In this document: positions 11,521 through 23,867 of the stretch, piece after piece | How the letters are laid out: every line of letters begins with the position of its first letter | Position numbering within the stretch: position 1 is the first letter of the stretch | From: Chloranthus sessilifolius | Lineage: Eukaryota > Streptophyta > Magnoliopsida > Chloranthales > Chloranthaceae | Direction of reading: 5' to 3' | DNA: 64,000 nucleotides | NCBI GenBank assembly: GCA_021018995.1 | Contig: CM037585.1 | Coordinates: forward strand, 72,294,646-72,358,645 | The notes under the pieces: generated by a model | What the model saw: only the letters and a program-made list of their open reading frames with translations | What the model was told of the DNA's origin: nothing | Databases searched by the model: none | Program-made: the position numbers and the translations under genes

Positions 11521-12077
11521 ATGGCTAATGAGACGGGAAAAAGACAAAGAGAAGAAGAAGAGGAAGGATAAGGTAATAGTTTTGATAACACCCCAAGCAT
11601 TAACCGTATTGCACGGTCTGCTGCCCTTAAGGCCTAATCAAAAGCAGCAGACCCACCCAAGTAGAAACCCAAATCTTCTGGGATAGTTATCAGAGAAAAG
11701 CCTAAGGACACAAATGAGACAAAATCAGTGTCTGCCCCTAAAAAGGGGTTAAAAGATAAAGGTAAAAAGCCAACGTCTTCTGCTGTGCTAGCAGATAGAC
11801 TCCCTACTTCAATGAAACACCATATCGTGGGAGCCAAAATTGCAGTGTACGTTGAGTCTTTAGAAAAATTGGAAATGAGTGAAGAAGCCATTAAATAGTT
11901 TAAGGATGCCGGGCAGAATTATTTCTTAGAGCCAGGAGTCACACCAGTCTATCCTAGATTGGTGAGGCTGCTTTACAAAAATATGACCAAAGGCAGCTAG
12001 AGACCATCCCCAATCCTCTCCACTAGTATCGATGGACTTTCGATCCACATTATAAAGGAAATGGTTGCTAGGGTAAT
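11521..12077 (+). pseudogene. Envelope-like ORF of element E, N-terminal part
   Basis: This is the extra 3' ORF of Athila-type elements, sometimes called envelope-like, with a 'putative plant transposon protein' domain. The ATG at 11521 is followed by a very charged start (MANETGKRQREEEEE) and a lysine-rich tail. The domain begins near YFLEPGVTPVYPRLVRLLYK, whose pattern YPxLVxxFYxNM is family-typical. One frame is kept from 11521 to the solo LTR C insertion at 12078, but in-frame stops occur, for example after MSEEAIK and after MTKGS. The gene resumes at 21807 after the target-site duplication gtaat. The role of these proteins is unproven. I see no clear signal peptide or membrane span. Confidence 0.7.
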
Positions 12078-13734
12078 TTTGATAGGCCGAATTTCCTTAC
12101 TACAAAACCCGTGCTGTCGGATCACACACAAGACCTGAATCACAGTGATGCTATGGTATCAAGGTACAACATCACCTCCTGACCGCTCGCTCTTTCCTCA
12201 CAGTAAATAATAGGTAGGATCGAGTCATCACAAACTTGGTAAGCTCACAAAACGGAAGTAAAGTACGCAACACAGAAGCGTAACAACGCTATAGCATGGA
12301 TAGAATGGTAAAATATGAATTTATATGACTAGCCACGATATATATACATGTCCAAAAATAAGCATCCACCGATGAAGGCCGACCTTCATCTAAACAGCGA
12401 ATCAAAATATATCATATCATTTAATTACATATTTCCCTTTACATTTTATCAAAATGTTCCAAAACAAAACTCTCCCCAAAGACTGTTCCAAACTAAGGAT
12501 AATGCCCCTTTGGCAGATCCTCTTCCGCTTTCGGGTTATAATCCGGGTCCTCCTCCCTTTCCGGGTCACGCTCCAAGTCCACACCTGCAGCTGTGAAGTA
12601 TAGTCGAGGAGTGAGCTTCATCCAAGCTTAGTAGAGAAAGATACCATGCAAAATCACACTTCACCATTCTCATTTATATTCTTGACACATAAATAAAAAC
12701 AACCAAAACTGGCGTTTGCATTCAAAATATATCAATTTTCAGCAAAACATTCATTTAATCTCAGCAGGCCAAGATATGAAAATGAATAAAACATGCTTAT
12801 ACTATGCATATCGAGTCAAGAGAGCCAAGACACAATCGAAACATATAAATGGAACGAGCAAGAAACACATATGATCGAGATTTGAGACAATTTACGGTAC
12901 ATGGCATGGATTCATAACGTAACGGATCACATAGCACATTTTGAGACAAGGCATATCACATGGCATTTTAGTAAGTATCCCATAGTACGGAACTGAGTAG
13001 TCCATAGAGGACTGAGGGTTGGAAACCCTGGGGACTCCACCCCTCTCATGGAGACTCCACTCCCCTTACAAACAATGCACTCGGAAGCAAGTCACATGGT
13101 AATGCATCCCGTATTAGGGAATTGAGTAGTCCGTAGCAGACACAAGGTCGTAAACCCTGGGAATTTCATCCCTCTCATGGAGGCTCCACTCCTCATTGCA
13201 CATGCTCACAGAATCATAACCACAAGCATAGACCAAGTACACATGAGCCGAACATGCTTTGGAATGAAAACATCACAAGGCAAGTGTACATGAGATCTAG
13301 AGATATATGCAATAAGTCATGCAAGACGTGAATGTAAAAATAATATTAAATGTTCATGTTTCGCAATTTCAAGGTATCTAAATAAATCATGGCAAAGATG
13401 CGTAAATGTAAATTATGGCAGAAATATCTTTCATTTTAAATTCGCATCATAAACATGATTTCGAGAGGACATATAAGTTGGCAAGGTGTTTTTCCTACTT
13501 GAAGTCGCGTTGAACACATGTGCAAAGATTCACAAGTCCAAAGAGTTCGAAACCGTGCTCCTCCGAGAGTTTACCCTGAATCACGATGCCCACAACATGC
13601 CTTAGTCTAAAATACTCAAGGCATTCACACATGTTCATCTCACAAGCATGCTAGTCAAGTCTCAAGTTCATACATTAATTCAGGTCAAAACAAAGGTTCA
13701 CGCTCAAGCGTGGCTTAATCCCATTTGAGTGATT

Positions 13735-14115
13735 CTCAGTGGCACATATGCTCCACGCTCGAGTAGTTTTAACCCGAATGAAATAAGCCTACAAAACACG
13801 CTCGAGCGTAAGCTTCAGATGATATCCAGCTTGAGCGGTTCCATTCACGCTCGAGCATAATTCTAGTACAAATCCCAGGTCCCGCTCGAGCGGTTCTAAC
13901 CTGAGTGAAATAAATCTAGAAATTCCGCTCGAGCGTATGCTTCAGAAAATTTCTCGCTCGAGCGATCCTATGCACGCTCGAGCGTGTTCCAAATGTAAAC
14001 CCTCAGGTCCCGCTCGAGCGGTTTTGACTCGAGCTAAAATAGCCTAGATATCCTGCTCGAGCGTAAACTCCAGATGATATTTCGCTTGAGCGATCCCTAT
14101 TCACGCTCGAGAGTA
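13735..14115. repeat. CGCTCGAGCG palindrome array in LTR C
   Basis: About twelve copies of the motif CRCTCGAGCG occur at 20-45 base spacing, many flanked as CACGCTCGAGCGT or CCGCTCGAGCGG. The sequence between copies is variable. The insertion of LTR B falls in the last copy. Confidence 0.85.
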
Positions 14116-15142
14116 TGTTAAGCACTGATTTTTACCACTTTCTACCCCTTTAAACCTGGCTTTTGCTGAGCCTTAGAGTATTTAATAATTGTTTTTAGTG
14201 GTGTTTTGCAGCAAGGAGTTAATTGTGTCCTTAGTGCAGTTTTCAGCTGAGAAGTGCCATTTAGAGGAGTTTTGGAATTAATTAACAGCTGAAAGAGAGA
14301 TCTGGAAAGAGTGGGCCATGGCTTGTTGATAAGGAAGAAAATAGCAGCAACAAGGTGGAATGGAATGGCTTCAGCTCGATAGAGGTGCCTTGAGAACCAC
14401 TCTCAAATTGCTGCAAACCTAAGCGATCCCAAGGTTTCAATTCAATGCCCATTGCAGCAGCAATATATTCTAGATGAATTCAAGCATTTCAGATGCAAGC
14501 TATACTCATGTGCATGCACATGAGTTGCACACATCCAAAGCTCCAAAGAGAAAGCTGCGCATTTAAACCTCTCGGATTAGTGCTGAAACAGAGGGATTGC
14601 AAAGGATCACCTTCAACCCAAAGCTGTAGACAACTCCAAAACTGCAGCTTCCAACCTTGTGAACCTATTGAATGGGTTGAGATTGAGTGCACCTAACATG
14701 TCAACCTCTGCTTTGATCTTGTCGACAAGTTAAAGCTGCAACCCCCCAAATCCATTTTCCCAAGCAACCCTTTGAGATGTACATCTCATCTGGGGGACAT
14801 GCAGCTCCAACATCTCCAAACTGCAGTAGCAAAAATATGTACTTGAGCAGCTCATGCACCTGCACTTTAACCTGCTGAATGGACTAAGCATACCATAGCT
14901 ACCATATTGAGTTTTCCGATGAAGCATGCACCTATCGAATGCTGAAGCTGTATTTATCGAATGGTTGATTGTGGTTTTCAGCAACCTATTGAATACATGC
15001 TGAGTTTCCCGCTGCATTTTCAGTACCTATCGAATGGTACTGGAGCTGGAGACTGAACCTATCGACTATCGAGTGGATGAGCTACCAAGCAAACCTGTCG
15101 AAGAACACACTTTAGCCTACATTGCACCTATCAAAGGGTTCG

Positions 15143-18021
15143 TGTCACGACCCAGAATCCTTACCCGATATCGAGGGCCTAGAATTCCGTGGTATGACCC
15201 CGCATGCTGGTTAAGGCAATAAGCGGACATACACATAATCTATAAATTGACTTAGCATATGGATTGAGGCATGTAAGATATCATTAAAAATAATTGACTC
15301 ATAAATTAATAACGAAAAAACATAACAATAATAATGAAGTATTTAATCCTAACCATGCATCTAGGATATCAAATCAAAATCAGTTTCAGATAGGGTAAAA
15401 CGGTCTCAAATGTAAACTCACACAATATATCAAGGCTAAAACAAGTCTCTCAAGAAATAATGAAAACTAGAGTAAAAGGGTTCTCAATGCTGGTAAAAAT
15501 CTGCTGGATCTACGCTCTCATCAAGGTGGTAGCCGACATCCTTGTTTATATGAGCCATCTCCGGATCAGCAGCTTTCAAATCATCAAGGACGGGATAAGC
15601 AGAATCTTCACCTGAAACTGTTAGATTTTGGGAGGGGGGTGAGTTTACTCAATCGCGTAAACTCAGCGGGTTGCACAATCGATCCACCATAACTTACTCA
15701 GGTGGGCGTGTGTGCAATCGCTTGAATTGCGGTGCATTTTTAAAATATAACCAACATCTTAAATAAATGAAATAAACTTATCCATAATTCATAGACTATC
15801 ATAATCAAGACTGAAAAATATACTAATATAACATAAAGAGTGCATGATGCTTCTATTTTCTTATCTCTTTTCCTATTTGTCTCATCAACTTAGCATACGT
15901 GACATATCGTAAGTCTTATTAATTACTCCATACGCCTACACAACGTACTTCGCATCTTATCTTATTTAAACGATCTGTGCCAGGATCGCTGCTCGAGCCT
16001 ACCACGCGAGGTCCACGTGTAGATAACCACCTAACCTCCATATCATAACATAAACCACCATCCAACCAGATGAGGTTGCCGGCATAGTAACCACGATGTC
16101 CCCTTAGTTCGAGACAAGGCTATAATGTCCTTAAGACCCGTCTTGGCTGCAGACGTTAAGCCCTTACGGTGGCTCGTAAGGTATGACACGTGTAGAAACT
16201 TAATTTATATTTAGCTGGCCTTCACAGCGTATCTTAACATATCATAACATTATTCGGTTCTGGGCTTAGGTCCCCGCCCCGATTTTCTATTTTCGTGGGC
16301 TTAAGTCCCCACTTTCTTAATATATATGTGTCTTAACATATTCTTTTCTTATTATTTTTTTAAAAACTTAGTTAGAATAGGCCACGGTGCGATAGGCTTC
16401 ACTAAACCACGTTTTCCAAGGGACGGGTTCCGTAGTAACCTAGATGTACTTCGTGTGGTATCCCATACTACCATAGAGGGGTTGCATCCGTACATGGATG
16501 CCTACATTCCAAGTTCCACGTGACCGTGAAAGAAACCCCACCGTGACGAAGGCTTAAATCATGTGTCATATTTTATTCTAAACTTATATGCGTATGCCCT
16601 ATCGTGATTTTCTATATGATGAATGTCATATGATAATGGTGAACATATATAAGAATGAATTATAACATAAACCTTAAACATTTCATATTTTTGAAGAAAA
16701 TTAATAAAGAGCATAACATACGAAATATTAAAGTAAAACAGAAAATAAGACATATTTAACTATATTTATTTTACAATAGTGTTGAAACTATACTTCATTA
16801 AGGTTAATTATATTCATAAAATTTGGTGATTGACTGGTATAGCGATCCAACCTATTTTAAAATTCTAAAGGAGCGCATGTGTCAATTCAAGAATTGTATG
16901 AGGCTTAGAGGAGGTAATAGAATGGTAAGTATTGAAAAACGTCCATATTTGACCCCTTAAACTTATAGATTGTTATTCGATGCAAGCTATTTAATGTATT
17001 TTATTTAATCTTAGCGATTTATAAGTCTAGAGATAAGTTTAACATAAAGTAGTCAAAGAGTTAAAAAAATAATGTCAAACCCGTGTAACCTTGGATCATC
17101 TAAAACGTATCCTGACTTGCAGCTCAATTGTGACCTTAAAAATATTAAATTCGTGAAATTGCTATTTCAGACAAAGTTGTAGATATCGTTGTCTTCTTTC
17201 CAATGCCATAAGAATCATGTCAATCCGAATTCGGGGTAAAAAGTTATGGCCAAAATACCGAGGCTGTGTCTGTTAAAGAGTTTGGCCGAATTTCACGAAA
17301 ATCTGGGAAAAACGATCCTATCGATTTTGGGCCTAATTTTTATGTTTTTAAGACCCGAAATTTATCAAAATTTAAGGAAAAATTAGGGTTTTCTTTTTAA
17401 GAAATAACTAAATAATTTAAGATGGATTTAGAGGCACCCACTTGTTGAAGCGTGTTTCGAATCCTACAATAATTTGGGTTGATGGAGATCGGATTCGAGA
17501 GAAGATATGCCCGAGTCTTTTCGCGAGAATTCCTTTCTTACGATAAATTGGTCGCGGCGATGAGAAACTTTGATGGTGTAAGATTCTCTGATAAGATTAA
17601 AAATCGATGGAGATCCGACGAGGAATTATGAAAGATGCGTCGAGCTTTTGCGAGAAGAGGGATAAAGAGGCAATGAGAAGAAGTAAATATATATCTAATT
17701 CCTTGAAAAGCTTGAGAAGAGGTTTTGCTCCAGCGCTTTGTGTAAGTACTGGTGATTCTCTCCCGAATTTACAGTTGTGCCCTTTAACCCGCTTCACTCT
17801 TCAAACGGGCATAACTTTTTATATTCTTATCGAAAATCGACAAATTATATATCATTGGAATCGTATCGACGAGTACTCCGCATTGAGTCTAATATTGATA
17901 TATAAAAAAAATCAGACTATTTCTAAAGTGAGTATATTCCGGTGTGGAGCGTTAGCACCACGCACTGTGTGGTACATCATCTAATACCATTAAATAAAAT
18001 TCAAAAATCTGGGTTATTACA
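15143..18021 (-). mobile_element. Solo Ty3/gypsy LTR D, nested in LTR B
   Basis: This LTR of 2879 bp starts TGTCACGACCC and ends GGGTTATTACA on the plus strand. Homology to the fragment at 4608-6495 indicates the sense strand is minus. The flanks gttcg (15138-15142) and gttgg (18022-18026) differ at one base. No coding potential is seen. It is the innermost, hence youngest, insertion of the stack. Confidence 0.8.
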
Positions 18022-18722
18022 GTTGGTCAGGTCATCAGCCATCCTATCGAGCAGATGAAGGAGTTAAGAAAGTGCAGCCTTCAAACCTATCGATTGGTTG
18101 CTAAGCTGCAGCCTTGCATCTCCTCCATCCTATTGAAATGCCCAGCTGTAACCCCACCTGTTCATCCTATCAAACTTATCAAATGCAGCAGCCCATTTCC
18201 CAATCCTATCGAACAACAGTTGCAACTTCTACAGTCACCTTCTCGACTTCATCTTCCCCAATATTAAAGCTGCAGAATTTACATATCCAAAACTTTCGAT
18301 CAGCAAGCTCTCTCCACTTACCTGTCGACCATGCAAAAGCCCATCCTCTCAACTGCATCCTTGCACCTCTCGAGCAGGAGCAGCTCCAAGCTCTCAACCT
18401 GTCGACTCCATGCATGCAGACCTCACTCCAAAGCTGTAGCCATGAAGACTTCAGCTGCAAAACCAGACCACAGAGCCTTTTGACCATTTAAATATCCAAA
18501 CCTGTCAAGATGCCCAATCTCCACCCCGCTTCTAACTTGTTGATATGCATTCAAGAACCCATCCAACCCGCGACTTTAGCTGAAGCAGCTTGAAAACCAT
18601 GCTTGCATCTGCTCAACACCTTCTCAGTCCCTTGCATGCATCCTCTCGGGTTGCACCCTTCAGGTGCAATCACTTGAGGTGTGCAATTACCAGCAGAACC
18701 CCATGGACCACTTGCAGCTGCA

Positions 18723-18724
<2 letters not shown>

Positions 18725-18774
<50 letters not shown>
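18725..18774. repeat. (TA)25 microsatellite
   Basis: This is an uninterrupted run of about 25 TA units inside LTR B. It creates spurious ORFs with Tyr-Ile repeats on both strands. Confidence 0.97.
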
Positions 18775-18777
<3 letters not shown>

Positions 18778-18869
18778 GTTGCACTCTTTGCTCCATCCAC
18801 CCATTCAGCCTATTGAGCACTGCACCAGCAAACCCAACTTCCACCTTCAAACCTGTCGAGAACTTCCAG

Positions 18870-19147
18870 CTGCAACCTAACAAAGCTTTCGACAGGTTGG
18901 TCATTAGATCCTTACGACAACTCCATCCTATCAAAAGGATCCTTCACAGCCCCTACAACCTATCGAAGCTGCAACCTAACAAAGCTTTCGATGGGTTGGT
19001 CATTAGATCCTTACGACAGGATCCTTCACAGCCCCTACAACCTATCGAAGCTGCAACCTAACAAAGCTTTCGATGGGTTGGTCATTAGATCCTTACGACA
19101 ACTCCATCCTATCGAAAGGATCCTTCACAGCCCCTACAACCTATCGA
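18870..19147. repeat. Three tandem units of 99, 82 and about 97 bp
   Basis: Units begin at 18870, 18969 and 19051 with CTGCAACCTAACAAAGCTTT. The middle unit lacks about 17 bases. Each unit contains the TCGA motifs of LTR B, so the array multiplies those motifs. Confidence 0.9.
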
Positions 19148-21806
19148 GTGGTTCAAATTACAGCGCCAGCAGCCTCCTAGCTTCCCTGCATGCAAGTTTC
19201 AGCTGCAATCCAGCCCACAACACCCATTGACCGCCTGGATATCTCAATCCGTTGAGATGCCCAACCTCTGGCTTTCTCCAATCGGCCGATGTGCAGTCAA
19301 GATCCTATCCAACGGTCGATTTCTCAGAAAGTCCCTCAAATCTGGCATCTTATGTGCAGCTGCATATGCATTTATATATATATATATATATGCTTTTTGC
19401 TTCTGCTGAAAAATCAGACTATAGCAGCCTTTGACTGCTTAAATATCTCAACCTGTTGAGAAGCCCAACCTCCAGCTTGCCCCAAATATGTCGATGTGAA
19501 TCCAAGATATTATCCAACCGGCCAATCTCTCGATTAGCAAGGTCTCAAGCCTCCCTTAGAACCTCACGACCTTCTAGCTGCTCACACACTAGCCCCACAT
19601 CACATGGCTGAAACTGCAGCAGACTTGAATGGAGCTATATCAGGGCATGGTGCCTCGGGCCGACTCGACTCAAGTTCCATCAAATCTAAAGAAAGGAAGC
19701 TGTCCTAATAAGGTTTGCATTGGAACAACAAGGGCAGCCAAGAATAATTATTTTGTGGGCAATCACTTGAGGTGTGCAACTAGAAAAAAGTAATGGACAG
19801 CAGGGGCAGCTTGGGTCCATTTTGTGGACAACAAGTATAGAGTTGAGTAGCTGAGTATTTGTGGCTAAACAAGGGCAAATTGGGAATTCCAATGCATAGA
19901 AAATGCTGCACATGGGTAGGAGCTAATTTTTGGCAGGAATGAAACTGAAGCACAATAAAAGGGATCCATCTCTGCTCTCTGATTGGCTGAAACTCAAGGC
20001 ACAAGGATCAATGCATATGTATAAATAAAACTCCTTGCTGCTGTTTTTCTTCAGCAAGGAAAGTAGGAACAAAGGAATAGCCAGAGATCTCCTTAGCTCA
20101 TTTAGGTTTAGTTTAGGTTTTTATTTTCCTTTTTCTCTTCCCCCTTCTCTCTCTAATCCAGCCTATTGGATTAGATCTAGATAACAGCTCAGATATGTTT
20201 TGTAATTATAATTTCGGCATGAAGAAATGTGGATCGATGCATAGACTACAGATCTGGGAACAATGTTATTGTAAGTTGTTTTGATTGAAGCAATAAATTA
20301 TTGATTTTAAAGCTTAGTTAAATCTAAAGATCTTGTGGTCCCATTAGATTCTCGATTGGATTTGTGTAGAGGAGTTTGTTAATCAGCTCACCCGCTTAAC
20401 TGGTAGATCTCTTGATGACCATCTGATTTCCCTGGATCTGATACTCCTGTAATTCCCTGAGTCAGTGACCTTCGAATTACAGCATCTGTAGTGGTTTTAA
20501 TTGTTCTGATTGATGCTTTTGCTTTGGAGGAGATCCCTAGGATGATCTGTGACCATTAAAGTGGACAGATCATAGCCTTAAGATTAGTCCAAGCTCAGGC
20601 TCCAATTGGATTCGTCTATTGTAAATCCCTGGATCAGATAAAGTCTATAGGATGGTCGTGACCATTCTAGTGGACAGATCATAGCCTTAAGACCAGGTAG
20701 ATCTTGTGATTTGGAGTGGAGTCTTCTACCTTGCATTGGTACTTGTAGCCAAATGAAGGATGGTTGCATATCCTCAGATCTTGATCTGTTTTGCAATAAG
20801 AACCAGGTCTTGGCTGCCTATTTCTCACCATTTGATCTTTTTTTGTCCATCCATCTTCCTCCATCTTTTAGTTTAGTTTTATTTCAGTTTTGTAGAGTTA
20901 GATCTAGTGACACCCGAAAAGCTCTCTTTCTTCTTAGAATTGCCAGATCTGTAGCCAGATCTGGAGGTCAACTATACTCCTTCTAGGTTTAGATCACTAC
21001 TCCCTGTGGGACAAACTCTTACTTATTAAAACTTGCTACAAAGGACCCTGTATCTTGCAGGTCTAGGATATTTTAGATGTGCTGAATCCATCCTCTATTT
21101 TATTTTGATTTTATTTGGCTTTTACAATTACACAATAGTCAGCACACTGAAATTCCCCAACAGCGTACCATACAGAACTGTCATCTTTAATAGTTCATCC
21201 CTCCAGCTCGAGCTGGCCCTTATGGCTTCCCGAGGTGGTTCAATGACACCTTAGTTTGCAGGAAGATGTATCAAACAGGAAGAAGGACGAGATGACTTCC
21301 TTCCCTCACTTCGGTTTCTCCACGCTCGGCGGCTCTTCACGTAGCAAATGATGGTTTACATGGTAACAAGAAGGTAGATATAATAGGGAGGCTAGTTCTA
21401 GAGTGTGACGCATATACGCACATATATGTGTATGTGTGTATATGCATATGTCCACATCACTTGGCCTCAACTTCATGGGCTCAAGGCTCCGGGCCGAACG
21501 GGTCTCAATTCATCCCATCTCTTCATGGGTCCTAGTGTCCTGATGGTTCTCCTGGGTCATTAGTGACTAATCTCCCTCCAGCCCCCCTCACATTCATGGT
21601 GGTCCATGAGGGATTAGCTTCTTATATAGACCCAAGGTAGGTTTGGTCCCAAAAGAAAAAGGTCTATGGGCTTGGTACCACTCCGTTCATAATGAGCACC
21701 ACTCACACATGAGTTTTCAAATGGAAGTTTTACTGGGTCCTCGCGGTTAGTGACACACCACTGTCCAGATTTCACGCTGGTGATTTTTACGGGGTGTCAT
21801 AGTAAT

Positions 21807-23867
21807 GCATGTACCCCTAGAAATACCACAATTGTACCAAGATAGCCTAGAGGCCAACCTTTTGAGGATGCCATCGGATACCCTCCCTGACTTTGCCCAA
21901 ATGACAACATAATTATTAGGAAAACCTCCACGGGGTAGATCCTTTTTCCTTTAAAAGGACCTGAAAGCATGGAGTTTATCACTATAATTCTTCGATGTAC
22001 TAATTCATAAGACTATTCACCCCATGGGTCATGGGACACAGAGAAGGGAATTATTTGCCAAGGCATTGTACTTAATGGCAAATCGCTATTGGTGCAATGT
22101 GCCCTCTTATCTTTTTGAAGTAATCACCACTGTGTGGGAGAAATTAAGTCAAGAAAAATACCAGACGAAGAAGTGACCTTACCATTTGGAGGCCTTATCA
22201 CGAATCTGCTGATGAATGTGGGGTGTAGTATAGACCCCAAGGAAAAAGCCTTATCGAGAGCAGAGGAAGGCTTAAAAATCACAGCCTATAGGAGAACTTT
22301 TGGTGCTGAAAATAAAAAGAAAATCCCACTCACTCCTCGCACCAAAAGTACCTCCTCTACACCACAAGTCCCACAAATTCATGTGGACCGAGAAGAGGCT
22401 GCCATAGAGCACACAGCAGAAATTGAAGCCCCCAGAAGAAGTAGTTATGGAAGAAGGTGTGAGTACTTCTACTCAACCTCAGGAGGGAGCAGAGATTAGC
22501 TCTCAAGAACCAGAAAGAATAAACAAGTCAGGAGTTCCAGCTGCAGACCAAGCCAGCCTCTATGACCCTGCTTTGGCCTCACCAGTAGGGCCTGCTGTGC
22601 CCCACTTCACAGAGGCAGACATACTGCCCATTGTTACTGAAGCAGACCCGTCGAACCCAAATATTGTAAGAACATAAAAGGTTCCTTCCACAATTGATCA
22701 ACAGATAACTGGGGTGGCTACTTCTAGCCATCTCCCTGCACCAATAGAACTTGTTGTTCAGCCTACAATTACAGCCAATACAGATGAAGCTGTTGGAGCA
22801 GAACCAAGCTATGAGTTACCAAGAGGGGGATTTATAGAATTATTAAATGGAGAAGAAGTACCCATTGTGGATCCTCCAGTCACCACCACATCAATCCCCG
22901 AGTTAGAAACGAGATTGAAGGCAGTAGAGCAATGGCAAGTTACACATGCACCAACATTACTCAATTCTAAGAGGTAGTGAACAAATTTAGGGGAGTAGAA
23001 CGATGGTTAAATGATTTTGGTCCAAAATCAGCACCACTATCGAATGTGGTAAAGAAATAGATGGAGGAATATCACAAACTAAAAAAGAGAGTCCTTGATA
23101 CTATGCTAACGATTCAAGAGCGCGCAAAGATAATGGATGGCTTTAGATAAAAAGCTGTGCAAGAACATCATGCGAGATGGGCAGCAGACACAGAGAAAAG
23201 AGTCCAAGATGCCACTTCAACCATTTAAGCACATATCACCCAGCTACAAGTATAGAATAAAAGACTGAGCAAAAATCAACGAGCTTAAGAATAAGAAAGA
23301 ACGGTGTATGAAGATAAAATGGTTGCTATACTTGAACAGTTTGGAGGGTTAATGGTCCCATATGACGTTGCAGAAACTGTAAGAGAAAAAGACCTTAAAG
23401 ACTACCAGCAAACACTCTATCAACAGTTGAGTGAAAAAGATCATCTATTGACCATAGCTGAAGGGAAAATTCTGCAACTGTAAGAAGCTCAGGACTCCCT
23501 AAACTCAATCAATACAGAACAACAACAAATCATTGAGTTTATAACAAAGAACAGCTTGGTCACCATAACAAAAGAATAGGATATAGTAGAAAAGCTGAGA
23601 AGAGAGATACGACTTAAATCTACTGTGATCAACAAGTTGACTGCGAATTTAAAAGAAAAGGTTGACAAAGAGCAGCAGTGTAAGGATGAAACTTCTTGCC
23701 AAAGGATTGATGAGAAGGAAAAGACAGACGCGGCTGAACCGTCAGCACATGGGGATTTACCATCCGATGAAGATCAAGATGGTTATTCTACTGTTGAGGT
23801 ATCTGACTCGAAAGATGACCCTACTACTTCTATCTGTGTACCATACCAGTCATCACCAAGTGAGTAA
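21807..23867 (+). pseudogene. Envelope-like ORF of element E, C-terminal part
   Basis: This continues the ORF interrupted at 12078. The domain end is seen at 22134-22250, where LPFGGLITNLLMNVG matches the LPFxxLITxL pattern of the plant transposon protein family. A proline- and acid-rich linker follows (22423-22900). A long heptad-rich region then runs over 22900-23650 (for example LETRLKAVEQW, EDKMVAILEQF, VREKDLKDYQQTLYQQL), which predicts an extended coiled coil. The tail is acidic (HGDLPSDEDQDGYSTVEVSD) and ends at a TGA at 23865. Frames change near 22420 and again after 22977, and there are many stops. Function is unknown; the coiled coil suggests oligomerisation. Confidence 0.65.

Larger units (their letters stand above)
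14700..19330. repeat. TCGA-centred motif array in LTR B (split by LTR D)
   Basis: Dozens of variants of CCTATCGAAWGGTT and CCTGTCGA occur at 14710-15140 and 18030-19330. This is the same motif class as in LTR A. They lie upstream of the TATA box near 20021. Rejoining the two sides of LTR D restores a motif copy (CCTATCAAAGGGTTGG), which independently supports that insertion. Confidence 0.6.
14116..21162 (+). mobile_element. Solo LTR B, nested in LTR C
   Basis: This plus-orientation LTR begins TGTTAAGCACTG and ends CCCCAACA. It is related to LTR A of the first element. The flanks are gagta (14111-14115) and gcgta (21163-21167). The expected original CTCGAGCGTA shows that the left copy has one mutation. 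After removing solo LTR D it is about 4.2 kb, longer than LTR A because of an expanded motif-rich U3 and tandem repeats. A TATAAATAA box lies at about 20021-20029. No gene is present; the ORFs are shadows of repeats. Confidence 0.8.
12078..21801 (-). mobile_element. Solo Tekay-type LTR C, interrupted by LTR B
   Basis: This is a minus-orientation LTR. Its ends correspond base for base to the termini of the complete element at 40051-52772: 12078 TTTGATAGGCCGAATTTCC against TGTGACACCCCGAATTTCC, and the right end reads GGGGTGTCATA. A perfect target-site duplication gtaat lies at 12073-12077 and 21802-21806. LTR B is inserted at 14116, and the LTR resumes after 21163, where CTCGAGCTGGCCCTTATGG matches the same LTR at 51542. 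Without LTR B it is about 2.7 kb. It interrupts the envelope-like ORF of E. No internal region exists, so it is a solo LTR left by recombination. Confidence 0.85.

Noticed and set aside
18551-19061. ORFs with Tyr-Ile runs on both strands
   Set aside because: They are read from the (TA)25 microsatellite and tandem units, and have no protein family features.
21244-21799. Small element with TGACACC / GGTGTCA ends
   Set aside because: The flanks are not duplicated, and the whole stretch aligns to the 5' part of Tekay LTR C, whose true end with TSD gtaat is at 21801.
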